From contig OZ020490.1 of the NCBI GenBank assembly GCA_963971405.1, positions 23,027,464 through 23,091,463 of the forward strand: a stretch of DNA of 64,000 bases, given 5' to 3'. The translations under genes and the position numbers were made by a program. The notes under the pieces were generated by a model, which was not told the origin of the DNA, searched no databases, and saw only the letters and a list, made by a program, of their open reading frames with translations. Positions within the stretch are counted from its first letter, which is position 1, and each line of letters opens with the position of its first letter. Origin of the DNA: Psococerastis gibbosa (lineage: Eukaryota; Arthropoda; Insecta; Psocodea; Psocidae). Below are positions 1-12,600 of the stretch, piece after piece.

Positions 1-88
1 TTGTAAGGAGGCTATAGCAATACTAGGATTAATCCCAGCTTGGCTTCCATGTCAATGACTGATTCATGCCCTGGTAACATCTACCCTA
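1..88. repeat. Dispersed repeat, copy at window edge
   Basis: Bases 1-88 match 11697-11785 closely (shared words GGATTAATCCCAGCTTG and TGATTCATGCCCTGGT). The second copy abuts the RNase H LINE fragment, so both may be parts of one LINE family. Confidence 0.6.
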
Positions 89-460
89 AATAATACCTCA
101 CAGGTTATAGGATAACATGGTATAAGCTACATTCACAACCCACCTAACCTGATACTTGTAATAGGTTAATTTTGATTGTTTATCAACCTAAGACACAAAA
201 GGCAGAAGAAATTGAATCCTATTTCCTTGGCTTGTTAATTTGCATTAAATTAAAGTTCTTTGTTAAATATTTAGTATCAAATTTCATAATTTCCCATGAT
301 AGCTGGTATGAAGGGGTAAGTTGAGATGGGTGTGCTTAAAAGAATCATTTTAATTCTGGAATTGCCGCCTTAATTTTTCATAATGGTAGTGTTCATAAAC
401 TTAAAGATTAAATTTATCTAAACAGTAAAATATAATATGAGGGTAATCTGTTGATTCCAG

Positions 461-656
461 ACTGCAGTGCCTTTTGCGCTGGCGATCAGTCCGATGGCGC
501 GGCTCAAGGAGGGCGAACACCCCCCTCCCCTCGTCGACATGGGTGAGGTGGGCCCCATACGTTGCATCCGGTGCAAGGCGTACATGTCGCCTTTCATGCA
601 GTTCATCGACGGTGGCGTCCGGTTCCACTGTCTACTCTGCAAGGCATCCACAGAAG
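461..656 (+). CDS. Sec24CD: Sec24C/D exon with zinc finger
   Basis: Acceptor TTGATTCCAG precedes ACT at 461 and donor GTATAC follows G656, so it ends in phase 1. It encodes the Sec24 zinc finger, with pairs CIRC and CLLC and the segment [17 protein letters not shown] between them. Confidence 0.95.
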
Positions 657-3600
657 GTATACATAGAAACAGGATAATCGGGGCTAATGAACCGTGGTCG
701 ACGTTGAAATAAACTTCAAAAAGGATATTCTGCAGCATATTGTATCTCAAGTGGCACTACGTAGACTTCGAAGATTGTGTCTCGCAGGCTGAATAGCAAT
801 TATCACTGAAAATGTCGACCGCGGTTGTTGACCAAATGTTAGGAAATGTTTACTTTTAGATCGACGACGGCCCATTAACCTGGATTCGCTTGGTCCATCG
901 GACAAGTCCTTATAGTAACCTTAGTAATGGACGATAAAGCTGCTTAAAAAGCAAAATATCACATTTTATAGCAGACACAGTATAGTATTTTACAGTCAAA
1001 TATAAAAATAGATGCACGCTAACTACTATAACACTATATCGTGACCGGTTTCTGCTACTAGTGTCTCATCTTCACCGGGAAAAGTAAACATATTTATTTT
1101 CATTTTCAGTGGCGCAGCGGTATTTCCAACATCTAGACCATTCTGGGCTTCGTTTAGACCGATTCGAAAGACCAGAGCTAATGCTGGGTGCCTATGAGTT
1201 CGTTGCTCCTAAGGAATATTGCAAGGTCAGTTGAGTCTGTTTGTTGAGGACGAAATCATAGGCCCAATGCCCTTCTAAATATGAATAAAGCGATGCTTGT
1301 CTTCAAAAATCGAGGTTGCACACTTAAAAGAACAGGACACACTTTCATCCATTGCCATTGGAAAAAAAAAATTGTATCACTTGCGTTGAGGGCTCTCATA
1401 CTTTCAAATATTGGTATAATATTCGACCAGATAATAATACTATTAAAGTTAATACTTTTTCAAGTAGCTTTTAACTAAAATGTTATAAATAAAAATGTGA
1501 ACGTGTATGTTGAAAATTATGACTGTATAGCCCGGACGGCGGACACGTTAAGTATGTATCATGTTTGATTGTCCCACCATTGGTGGTAGGTACTTACGGG
1601 ACACATGTTAACAACAAGCGAACTATGGGACAAGAGGCCCAACGTAAAAAAAATCAAAATCAACTACGGTGTTGTAACGCTCTGGGCTCATTCAAAATTA
1701 TTTAAAAATGAGATCTACAATGGGAAAGGCTATGCAAACATGCAAAAAGATATCAATGCAAATGGCTGTCTGAATCCTGAATCTGAAAAATTGTCATCTA
1801 CAAGTATGTTCAGCTTATAATAATAGTTCCAAGTTACGCATCCAGTTTATATAGGACATCCTTGGCTGTAGCAGCCATGTAGGCTTTAGATAGTTTTGCA
1901 CATCCGTGCACATTACATGTGATGAAGTTTCTTGATGATCTTAAAATAAGAGTTGACCAACATCTGTCGTTACATAACTACCGTACAAGAAATCCTCAGA
2001 TCAGACTTCCATTCATTACTAAAGCTCTCACCTCCCACTCACTCCAATACAAAGCAGCAATGTTCCTCTTCCGATGCTAAACAAATCATTCAAATCCAAA
2101 TATTAGCAAATATATCATGTAATGTTTTTATTAACTACTTATCTATTTCTATTAATAAATCTTCTCTTTTTTGCAATAGTATAGCTATCCATTTGAGGCA
2201 CACATGTTATTGTTATTAAATTCTAAATCTAGTATGGTATGTTCCCTCCCCAAGCACATTCTTAGGAACATTTGGGGTTGGGAATTGTTGATTTGTATCC
2301 TGTACTTTGAGTTAGAATTAAATACATTTGATTGATTTGATTTAAGGAGCTTGAAAGAGAGAAACATGTGAAATTTTTGTATTATTGGTTTTAGAATGAC
2401 AAGCCACCGAATCCGCCTGCCATGATTTTCGTAATTGATGTATCATACAACAACGTAAGGAGTGGTTTGGTGCATTTGCTCTGTGCCCGTATGAAGGAGA
2501 TTTTGCGGTCATTGCCGAGGATGCGTGTCGGCTTTATCACTTACAGCTCTAGTGTCCATTTCTACAATGTCAAGGTATGCATTCTGTGTTAGATCCTCTA
2601 AGAGTTCCCATCATTGGGATCGACCATTCCAACCTTAGCGCCTTGTGCCGCTGCTATTAGAGTGAGGTATGTCATTGTTGGGGCTTTGGATCACTTGACA
2701 CGTCTGCAGATGGGCGGTATCCATGCGTCCATTGAAGCTTAGTGGGCCCAAAGCAGCCAAGCCTAAGTGGTGCAGCAGCCCGATCATGGCGATTTGGGAT
2801 TATTATCATACCGGGGTTTATTCAATTGTTTTAAACAAATGAGTGCAAAATGCGCGGGAAATTCAAAGTGATATATTAATATTTGTGGTTAGTTTTCAAT
2901 ATTTTGTCCCTTAGATGTAGACACATTAATTAAAATTCTTATTATATTTCAAAATTCTACCTGTACATTGTAATGCTTATTAGTATTTTCTTCAATTATT
3001 AAACAATGCAACCATTCTCTTGTATTCTAATAATTTTTTAATTTTAATTTCCCGAGCATATTTTAACACTTTGACACTTTACTACTGCGGTATTAAAAAA
3101 TAAACCCCGGTATTAAAACAATACCAAATCGCCATGTTCGGGCTGCAGCAGTGGGCCGCTCGGTAATAACTTGTTCCTGAAGTTAAAAATTGAAACAAAC
3201 CAATTTTGAAAAGCACTTTCCATTGTAAAATTATCTTGTTTACATTTTTAATCCCAGGTTAAGATTAGAAATACACGCCTTAGTAGGCCCGCTGGTGAGC
3301 CTGCGCCCCTAAAAGTAGTTGCCCAGTAATTACTTATATTTAAGTGCATATTTTGAATGACTTGGAATTTTTTTTCCAGAGTACCCTCGCGGCACCGCAG
3401 ATGGTGATAGTAGGTGATGTAGGAGAAATGTTCATGCCACTGCTGGACGGGTTTCTCGCAGATCCAGTCGAATCCGAAGCTGTCATTGACTTGCTCATGG
3501 AAGAAATCCCGAGGCAGTTCGCAGATACTCGTGAAACCGAGACAATACTTTTGCCTGCTATACAGGGCGGTTTGGAGGCACTTAAGGTGATTATATAATT

Positions 3601-6600
3601 ATTTTGAAGGGCTTGAATGACCTTTGCCCTGCCGGCAACTTGATTGATGATTCAGGACATGTAGAGTAGTAGTACGGACTCTGACTTTCACCCGAAACCT
3701 GTCTAACATTACGAATCATGTCATTAAGAGGATATTATAAGTAGAGGATATACATTAGCTGTGCTTGTGCGGGCTTGTGGTCGAGTGGTTAACCCGACGC
3801 ACCGGTTGGGCGTACATCGTGGGTTCGAGTCCCGCCAAGCCCAGTTTTTATATATCCTTTAATTTCGTTGACCCGAAAGGTTGTTGGTTCGAGTCCCCCA
3901 CTGGCTTCATTTTCTGGCCATGCTTCGCAGGGCATGTAAAGCAGGCGGATGAGTGTAAGAGAAGGCGTTATAGCCATATCTCCGCTAGATTGGCTTAGTA
4001 ATAGAACATTTATTATGTATAATATATATATATATATATATATATATTTATTATGTATAATATATATATATATATATTTATTTATTATTGACGATTGATT
4101 TTTTTTCCGGACATTACTGGTATGGTTTCCGAATGAATTTAGGCTTTTAGCAAACAGCTAAAACATCCTCGATGTCAACCCCACCTCAGCTACATGCGAC
4201 AATGGACAAGCTGAGCCTTGCTTGACATTAATATATTTGAAAAAAACGCGTGAGCTCCGCTTCACCGAGTTCGTGAACGAATTGCGACCGTATACCTTAA
4301 TTTCGGTTGTAACGAGGAGGTTACCTCTTCAACCAAGTTAATTTAATGTCAGTGTTGTTATATACCATATAAAACTGCAATGTATTACCTTAAATTCTTC
4401 TAAAACTTCATTTTAGCTGTTTTTTGAAGTGAAACTTCTATATAGACGGGGGTATTAGGATTTATGGGTCACGAAAAAGCGTCACGGCCGCGTGGTTGAG
4501 GAAGCCGACGTATCGCGTGGCGAGAGGCCGCAAAATTGGTCTTCTTACGTTAAGCAGGCGGTTTTCCGTTTATCATTGAACACACCCTAGATGCGCAGTC
4601 TTCTTACATCATCGCAACCCACGAGAACCTACAACTTTTTCTAGATTTATTAATACATTACAATGTCAAGCTTTCATATCTTATTTTAGTTACCATAAGC
4701 CGATTGTATCTTTTTATGGTTTGCAGGCGGCTGAGTGCGCAGGGAAATTGATAGTCATGCACAGCTCATTACCTGTTGCTGAAGCTCCTGGAAAATTGAA
4801 AAACCGAGATGATAGGAAAGTCCTTGGTACTGAGAAAGAGAAGGCAGTTTTGAGTAAGTGGGTATATCTCTATTCCATTGGCGGGGTTTCCACCGACCTC
4901 TCATTGCAGAATGCAAAGACATTGACGTGGTAGCAGACATTCAAGACTTAGGCGGGTGTTCCACCGACCTCTCATTGCAGAATGCAAATGACATTGTCGG
5001 AAATTTTTGTTTTACTCAATGCCATAGTTAAAATTGATCAACGATCATAGAGTAAAATCACAAGCAAACAAACTAAAATTAAAAAATGGCGTCATGGTAT
5101 ATGTTAAGTCCAAACATTTTAATAGATTTCTATAAAAAGAAAAATTCAAATTTGCATTCTGCTATGAGAGGTCGGTGGAAACCCCGCCATTCCTCCAGTC
5201 TATAATGTAAACCGTAAATATTTTGTGTCGGCAACTGACTTAAATTATAATCAAAGACGCCTTAATTTACTCATTGCGGTTTTGAGTAAGTGGGTATATC
5301 TATTCTATTCCTCCGGTCTATAATGTAAACCCTATATATTTTGTGTCGGCAACTGACTTAGTAGTAGAATGGTTGGACACAGTCCCAGGCCACGGTCTGG
5401 GCCCATAGGACAGTGGACCTCCTGATTATAGTGGATTCCGAACCACTTGGGAAACACAGTGAAGTCACAAGATCAGTTCGGAGGTGACCAGGACAAGTCC
5501 TACCATGTTTCCCTACCGGCACTGTGCACACGACCAAGTTATCTGCATCTTTGAACCTGCTCTGGTCCGCTGGATTCAACTTGGTATGGCGGCCGGCTGG
5601 CAACTGACTTAAGTTAAGAACAAGCACGCCTTAATTTACTCTTTGAGGTGACTGAAGAGGTCAATCGGATACACTCATTGAATTGTATGTATTGTAATTT
5701 GTATGCGTTTAACATTTTGAAAAGAGAAGAAAACAGAACAGCATTTGCTCATAATGTGACGTTCAATCTAGACTCAACATACAAATGAATTGATCTTCAC
5801 GCAGTGAGGACATGTTGAGTAGGGGTACAGACTCCGGCTTTCACCCTAAAGGTTGTTGGTTCGAGTCTTTACATTTTCTGGCCATGTTTCGGAGGGCATG
5901 TAAAGCAGGTGATCCCGGGTCTTCCTAGTTGAGTGTAAGAGAGGGCTTTATAGCCCTAACTACGCTAGGTTGGTTTAGTAATAGAACAACAAAAGTCAAT
6001 GTTTATTTATTTATTTAATAGACTACAACTTATTCACTCGAAATTTGTCCTTATGGTGAGTTCTATTTATCAACTTTGTTTTGCGAAGTTGACAAATAAG
6101 CTCTGGGCTATTATATGATAAAAAATGAAACCGTTCGATTTTAGCCACATGCTTTCTTAGCTCTAGAACAATGGTTAGGTGCAGCCAATGAATGTGTGTT
6201 GTGATTTATTTTTATTTTTTATTTACCTTGTTCTTGCAGCTCCTCAAACGAAGAGCTATAATGAGGTTGGTCAAGACTGCGTACAGGCTGGCTGCTGCGT
6301 AGATTTATTCCTGTTCAATAACGCCTACATTGATTTAGCAACAATCGGCCAAGTGTCGCGACTCAGTGGTGGAGAAATTTTTAAATACACTTACTTCCAG
6401 GTACAATAAGGTTTTTTTGCTTTGGCGGGGGTTTCCACCGACCTCTCATTGCAGAATGCAAAGACATCGACGTGGTAGCAGACATTCAAGACTTAGGCGG
6501 GTATTCCACCGACCTCTCATTGCAGAATGCAAATGACATTGACGGAAATTTGAATTTTTCATTTTATAAAAATATATTAAAATGTTTGTACTTAACATAT

Positions 6601-9600
6601 CCCATGACGCCATTTTTTAATTTTTAGTTTGTTTGTGATTTTACTCTATGCTCATTGATCAATTTTAACTATGGCATAGAGTAAAACAAAAATTTCCGTC
6701 AATGTCATTTGCATTCTGCAATGAGAGGTCGGTGGAATACCCGCCTTTTTAAATGAATCAAAATATTCTCTTCGGTTATTTCTATAAGTAATGAATACCT
6801 ATGATGGGTACCACAGGTTTTCTGATTGCTAAGTGGGTAGAGGGAACACGAGCCCGTAGCTACATCAAACCCAAAATTATCTGCTTACTTTATTTATTAC
6901 TTTGGGTTCCACATTTTCCTCTGTTAGTGTCAGCACTCGGAATAGTTAGACTTAATTCATTAGCTGTACTCCTAACGGCACTGTTAGGCGTCCTCTACTT
7001 TCCATTACCACAGTAGCAATTTCTGAGGGGGGTGGGTGAGTGCTGGTGCTCTCCGTCGATGCTTCCGAGGTTGCATAAGTGTCGATGTTAGCAAGACCAA
7101 TACGGTCCAGGTGAGATCGCAACTAGTGCTGAGACGAAATCAGCAACGGACTCAGCCAGGGGTTCTTTTCACGAGACACACACTATATGATGTGTAACTA
7201 CAGGTGGAATTAATTCCTACGGACTGAATCCGAAGTCTCAACAGCGGATGGAGGAACTAGTCAGGCCTGTTCCGACTCCAGTTCCATTGCATCCAGCTCA
7301 GACGTCAGACTTAATGAATTGCACCATCTCATCGCATGTACAGTACACTAAATTGATTCAATTAACGACAATGGCATGTAATAATCTATAAAAAAAATAT
7401 TATTTTTACAGGCTGATATCGATGGAGAAAGGTTTGTGGCTGATTTGAAAACGGATTTAGCGCGGGAAGTAGCTTACGATGCAATAATGAAAGTTAGAAC
7501 GTCAACGGGGGTTCGTGCCACAGATTTCTACGGTCACCTTTTCATGTCAAATACTACAGATATTGAACTGGCGGCTATTGACTGCGATAAGGTAACAAAC
7601 AAACAAACGGAAATTACGAGGAGAATAGAGTTTGAAGTGGGCTTCAATTTAAAATATTTCATCTTAGTGATATTAAGGAAGAGATTACAAGAAATGTAAG
7701 CAAAAATTTATTTTTTGACACAGCCTTAATTAAAATGCTTATTGAGAAGTTAATTAGTAATGATAGCTTTCGCAGTAAAATTTACATTTTCTCATCTGAA
7801 ATGTTATTACTCTAAAAAGCACAGTAATGGACAGATTTTATAGAATAGTAATGAATGAGTCGGGGCGTTTTGAAAACTTGTATTATTTTTTTAATTTTTC
7901 ACTAGACCATGTCAGGACATGTAGTGTAGTGGTACGGACTCTGACTTTCACCCGAAGGGTTGTTGGTTCGAGTCCCACACTGGCTACATTTTCTGGCCAT
8001 GCTTCGGAGGGCATGTAAAGCAGGCGGTCCCGGGCCTTCTTAGTTCAGTGTAAGAGAGGGCTTTATAGCCCTAACTCCGCTAGGTTGGCTTAGTAATAGA
8101 AACAATAAAAAGTCCTTATTTATTTATTTATTTAGACCACTTTTAAAACCTTAGGGTTTGGAACGAGGAATTAATTAATTTCGTAATTTCGTTTTGTTTA
8201 CATTCTTCTTTTAAATTCCATTCTGCACTTAGTATGTACAAAATAACCATAGAATAAATATTTACTAAAAAAAATAACTTTATAGTTCGTTACAAAGGCG
8301 TTTAATGTAAATTCTTCACTTTTCTGGTGATGGAACATACATAACGTGAGATTTAATATCAGCATATGGGCGTATCACACGAAGGAGTGTTTATTAAAGA
8401 CCAATCACACGGACGATTCGGCCCGAGTGAGTGGCGGATGATTCGTCGTAGGGACAAATGTGCAGAAAAACAGTCAATTTCTGAATGCACTTTAAAGATT
8501 TTGGACGTTGACGTGTGTTGAGGGGAAAATCGTGCAACGGTGTGCGGTCAGCATCACGCCAGCTCAGAAACCTTCTGAATTTGACTCTGGTTTTCGAACT
8601 ACCCATTTGCTACAATGGCAATGCACGTCCGTGCATCGCGCGTGCCGAATCGTTCTTGTGAACCAGGCCTTAAACTCAGCTACTATGCTTCTATCGCTTA
8701 TGGCTAACACTTTTGTAGCTGGAGGTGAATTGTATTGAAAGCTTTGTGTATATATTTTCAGGCTGTGTGTGTTGAAATCAAGCATGACGACAAGCTAACG
8801 GAGGAGGACGGAGTTTACATACAAGTCGCCCTTCTATACACTCATGTCAGTGGGCAGCGTCGCCTCCGAGTGCTCAACCTGAGCCTGAAGGCGTGCTCTC
8901 AGATGGGCGACTGTTACCGCAGTGCTGACTTAGAAACTCTTGTTACATTCTTCGCCAAACAAGGTACGAGTATTATTTGTAGCTTTTTTTGTACAATATT
9001 TCCAGGCGGGACGTCATAAATGGTTTCAGGTTCATCTGCTCTCCAATTGGACCGACCCCATTGATTTTTCGAAAATTACTGGTATTGTTGGCGCTAAGGT
9101 TAGCTGGTTGATGTCCTCAATTTACCTACACTGACTGCAAGCGACAATGGACAAGCTGTGATTTGCTTACCATTGACACTACCCCATGTAACAGGCGTGA
9201 GTGTGACTTAACCTAGTTAATGTAAGTATATACTGTATGTAATATAGAATCGTACGCTACAAGGCCAGTTTTTGCTGGAAGCCGTCATCACGTTGAAAGA
9301 AATCGCCAAAGCAGGCCTGCAGGTGGGTAGCAGTTATTGAAAGCAATTTCGAAGTCATTGTTATAATTAAATTCGTACAAAACGTTAGATTTTCCTATAG
9401 CCGAATCCTACTCCTATAAGCTATTATTCAGCAGCTGTCCTCGAAAAATCTACATGAGCCATGCAACACAAACAGATCGTGGGATTTTCTGCCATAAGTG
9501 GCTAAAGCTTTTTATATTCAGTAATACCATCTTCTGATATAATTTTTTCGTTGTTTGTTGCAGGTGTAACAAAGTTGTTGGAGCTAACACCGAAGCAAGT

Positions 9601-12600
9601 GAAAGATAGCTTAACAGCGAGGTGTGTGGCCAATTTAACTTGTTACAGAAAGAACTGCGCCAACCCGTCCAGTGTTGGTCAGCTTATTCTCCCTGAAGGA
9701 ATGAAACTCCTTCCTGTTTTCATGAATTCACTGATTAACAGCGATGCTATTGCTGGAGGTAAGTTTTGGATAATTTAAAATTGCCGCCGTGATGTTTCAT
9801 GATAACACCAAGTGCATAAATAAAATATGACAGGCATTAAAAAATAACTAAACCTAATCTAAACTATTTTTTATTGATTTACTACGAAAGCTTTAAAAAA
9901 TTTAGTACTCTTAAGTTGTGGGTATATAAGATAACTAGCCTATTTCATGCATTGCATTATAAGGGGGGGTTTTATTTTTTTGTGAAGGTATTGTTTTAGT
10001 AAAACTGAAGCTCTCACAAGAAAATTGAAACTTGAAATTAAAAAATGAGGCGTAGTAAAGGAATAAAAAAATTAAATGTTTCACATTTTAGAGTGATCTG
10101 CATGGCCTTGACATTTTCTCTTAACCATAGGCGGCTGGAGATTAGAAACATAAAAAATTATCAATGGACAACTTTCCTGTAGAAATCTAACTAACGGTAC
10201 ACCAAACAATGTGGCCAAATGTCGTCCTTTAACTGGTGGGGCGCATCCCCATACTTAACTTATAGCCATTAGCAATTAAGCCCCTCCAATCAGATCGTTC
10301 ATATACGAAAGTGATAACTATACTTTGCTATCTCTCTTTGGCGCGGGTTCCACCGACCGGCTAGGGCTAAATACAACTACGGTGACGTGGTAACTGACAT
10401 TCAAGACTTAGGCGGGGTTTCCATCGACCTCGCATTGCAGAATGCAAATGACATTGACGGAAATGTTTGTTTTTCTTTTTATAGAAATCTATTAAAATGT
10501 TTGTAAATAACACATCACATGACGCCATTTTTTAATTTTAGTTAGTTTGTCTGTGATTTTACTCTATGATCATTGATCAATTTTAACTATGGCATAGAGG
10601 AAAACAAACATTTCCGTCAATGTCATTTGCATTCTGCAGTGCGAGGTCGGTGGAAACCCCGCCTAAGTCTTGAATGTCTGCTACCACGTCACCGTATTTG
10701 TATTTAGCCCTAGCCGGTCGGTGGAAACCCCGCCTATGAGCGAAGTGTAGGGATGCGCTTCGCCTATCACAACCAGTCGGAGAACCGCTATCTGGATTTT
10801 CATATAAGAAAGTTCTCCGTTTTCAAAGATAATCTCAATTTTTTTAGGTACAGTGCGAATCGTTTAACCTGATGTAGGTGGCTCAATTATAAAAATAAAA
10901 AAAATTATTATTATGATTATTATTTTTTAATTACACCATAGCACTAGGCTTCCGCCATCAGCTTTCTTGCAGCCCAATACAACCCATAATCTGGTGAACC
11001 TCTGCTACTGACAAGAGCCTGACACGTCTTAAGATGATCTCCGTCCATCTCTTCCCGGGTGTCGCATAAAGGGCAGAAAGGCTCCGCTGCCACACCTATA
11101 CGGTGGAGATGTTTCTGAAGGTAGTCATGACCCGTAGTTAACCTAAATTCCGCAACTGACTGGTATCTGGGTAGGTTCTTTGGCGGCCTATCTTTCTTCT
11201 GCACTAGTTTTTCCCATGTTTTTCCAGCGGCGTCGGTCCTGTGAGCTGTCCCGCACTTAACCTGAAAGAATTCTTTGGTATGCCTCTTACAGTCACTTAA
11301 GGCCATGGGTTTGTCAGGTTGTTCCATAGCAGCTCCCTCTCTGGCGAGTCTATCCGATTCCTCATTTCCACGGACATCAGCATGTCCTGGGATGCATTGT
11401 AGTACTATGGTGCAGCCAGTGCGGATGAGATTGCTCACGATTTTCCTGCATTGCAGAATATCAAAGTCCTCGTTGTGTTCGTAGCTAGCAATCGACGAGA
11501 TGGCAGACTGAGAGTCAACGAAGACGACGACTTTTCTATTTTCCCATCGCAATTCTGTAATTTTCCTCAGAGCCAGCAGAATAGCACTTACTCCCCCATT
11601 ATAGTTTGTAACCAACTTCCTGAATTGGGATCTTTGTACATTACAGGAATATGCCTCTCATCTGAGTAGTAGAAGTTCTCTTTTATGAACAGTCTACAAT
11701 TGTAGGGAGGCTATATTAACACCAGGATTAATCCCAGCTTGACATTCATGTCAATGGCTGATTCATGCCCTGGTTACATGACAATGCAACAAAATTGGGA
11801 TGGTTTATATATATTTTTTATATTTATAAATTTTCTTGCATCTACTTTATTTACCAGAAGGAGGACGAAGGAGCTTGAGCTCATTTGACATTTGGGGTGT
11901 GTCTCTAGTCTGTGAAAACTACTTTCTTTCGAACCGGCTCGGTGGGTTTTGGACGCTACAAATTTTTGAGCGACTTTGACGAGGGGGTGGACTTATTATA
12001 GTAGGGGAGCCCGCGATGCTAAATGGGGATTTACTCGAGCGTCATAGAGACCTACTGGGTTGCAAAGCTTAGATGATAATAAGAAAAAAAATATTATATA
12101 ATGTACACCTCTTCAGCGGTGGAGTAAGCGGCTATAGATTTTCAAAAATTTAAAAAAAAAACTGTTGCGTGGACATACTCCAGCGCGTCAGACATTGATA
12201 TATATGGTTCATCTATACATTCTAGACGTGCTGCATAATAATCTGACGATTATCTCGAGGGATCTGCCTAATCTGACAATTAAAAGAAAAACAATTTTTC
12301 TTCGATTTTTAAAAATCAATTAACTTAATTATTTGAAAAGCTCAGGAATTATTAATTATAATATTATATTATATTCATATTAATAATATTAAATAGTAAA
12401 TATTTATAAACTTTAATTCTCATAACTTTTTTTTAAAATAAATTAAAAATAACCAAATTAGCCAAAACGTTGGAAATATGCTGTAAATAATATCATGGCG
12501 TCATGGCAACTGAACTCAAAGTGGGGACGCAGTGAGAAATATAGGCATCACGCAGCTGCACATCTTTAAATACCTCCCGTTTCTTTAGGTCACACTCAAA

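Larger units (their letters stand above)
4843..5640. repeat. Local tandem duplication including a splice donor
   Basis: The sequence around the exon 5 donor, GTTTTGAGTAAGTGGGTATA, recurs at about 5276, and the flank TCTATAATGTAAACC...GTCGGCAACTGACTTA occurs in both copies. Copy 1 (about 4843-5270) holds a MITE. Copy 2 (about 5273-5640) holds a different insertion. The copies otherwise align, showing a tandem duplication before both insertions. Confidence 0.8.

Noticed and set aside
3771-3842. Functional tRNA gene
   Set aside because: Base 33 is C, the D arm pairs poorly, and a homologous unit at 52929 carries a different anticodon triplet, so a dispersed tRNA-like repeat is more likely.
8735-9019. 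Frame starting before the Sec24 exon at 8762 and running past 8963
   Set aside because: It reads through both splice sites; the conserved peptide stops exactly at the acceptor and donor.
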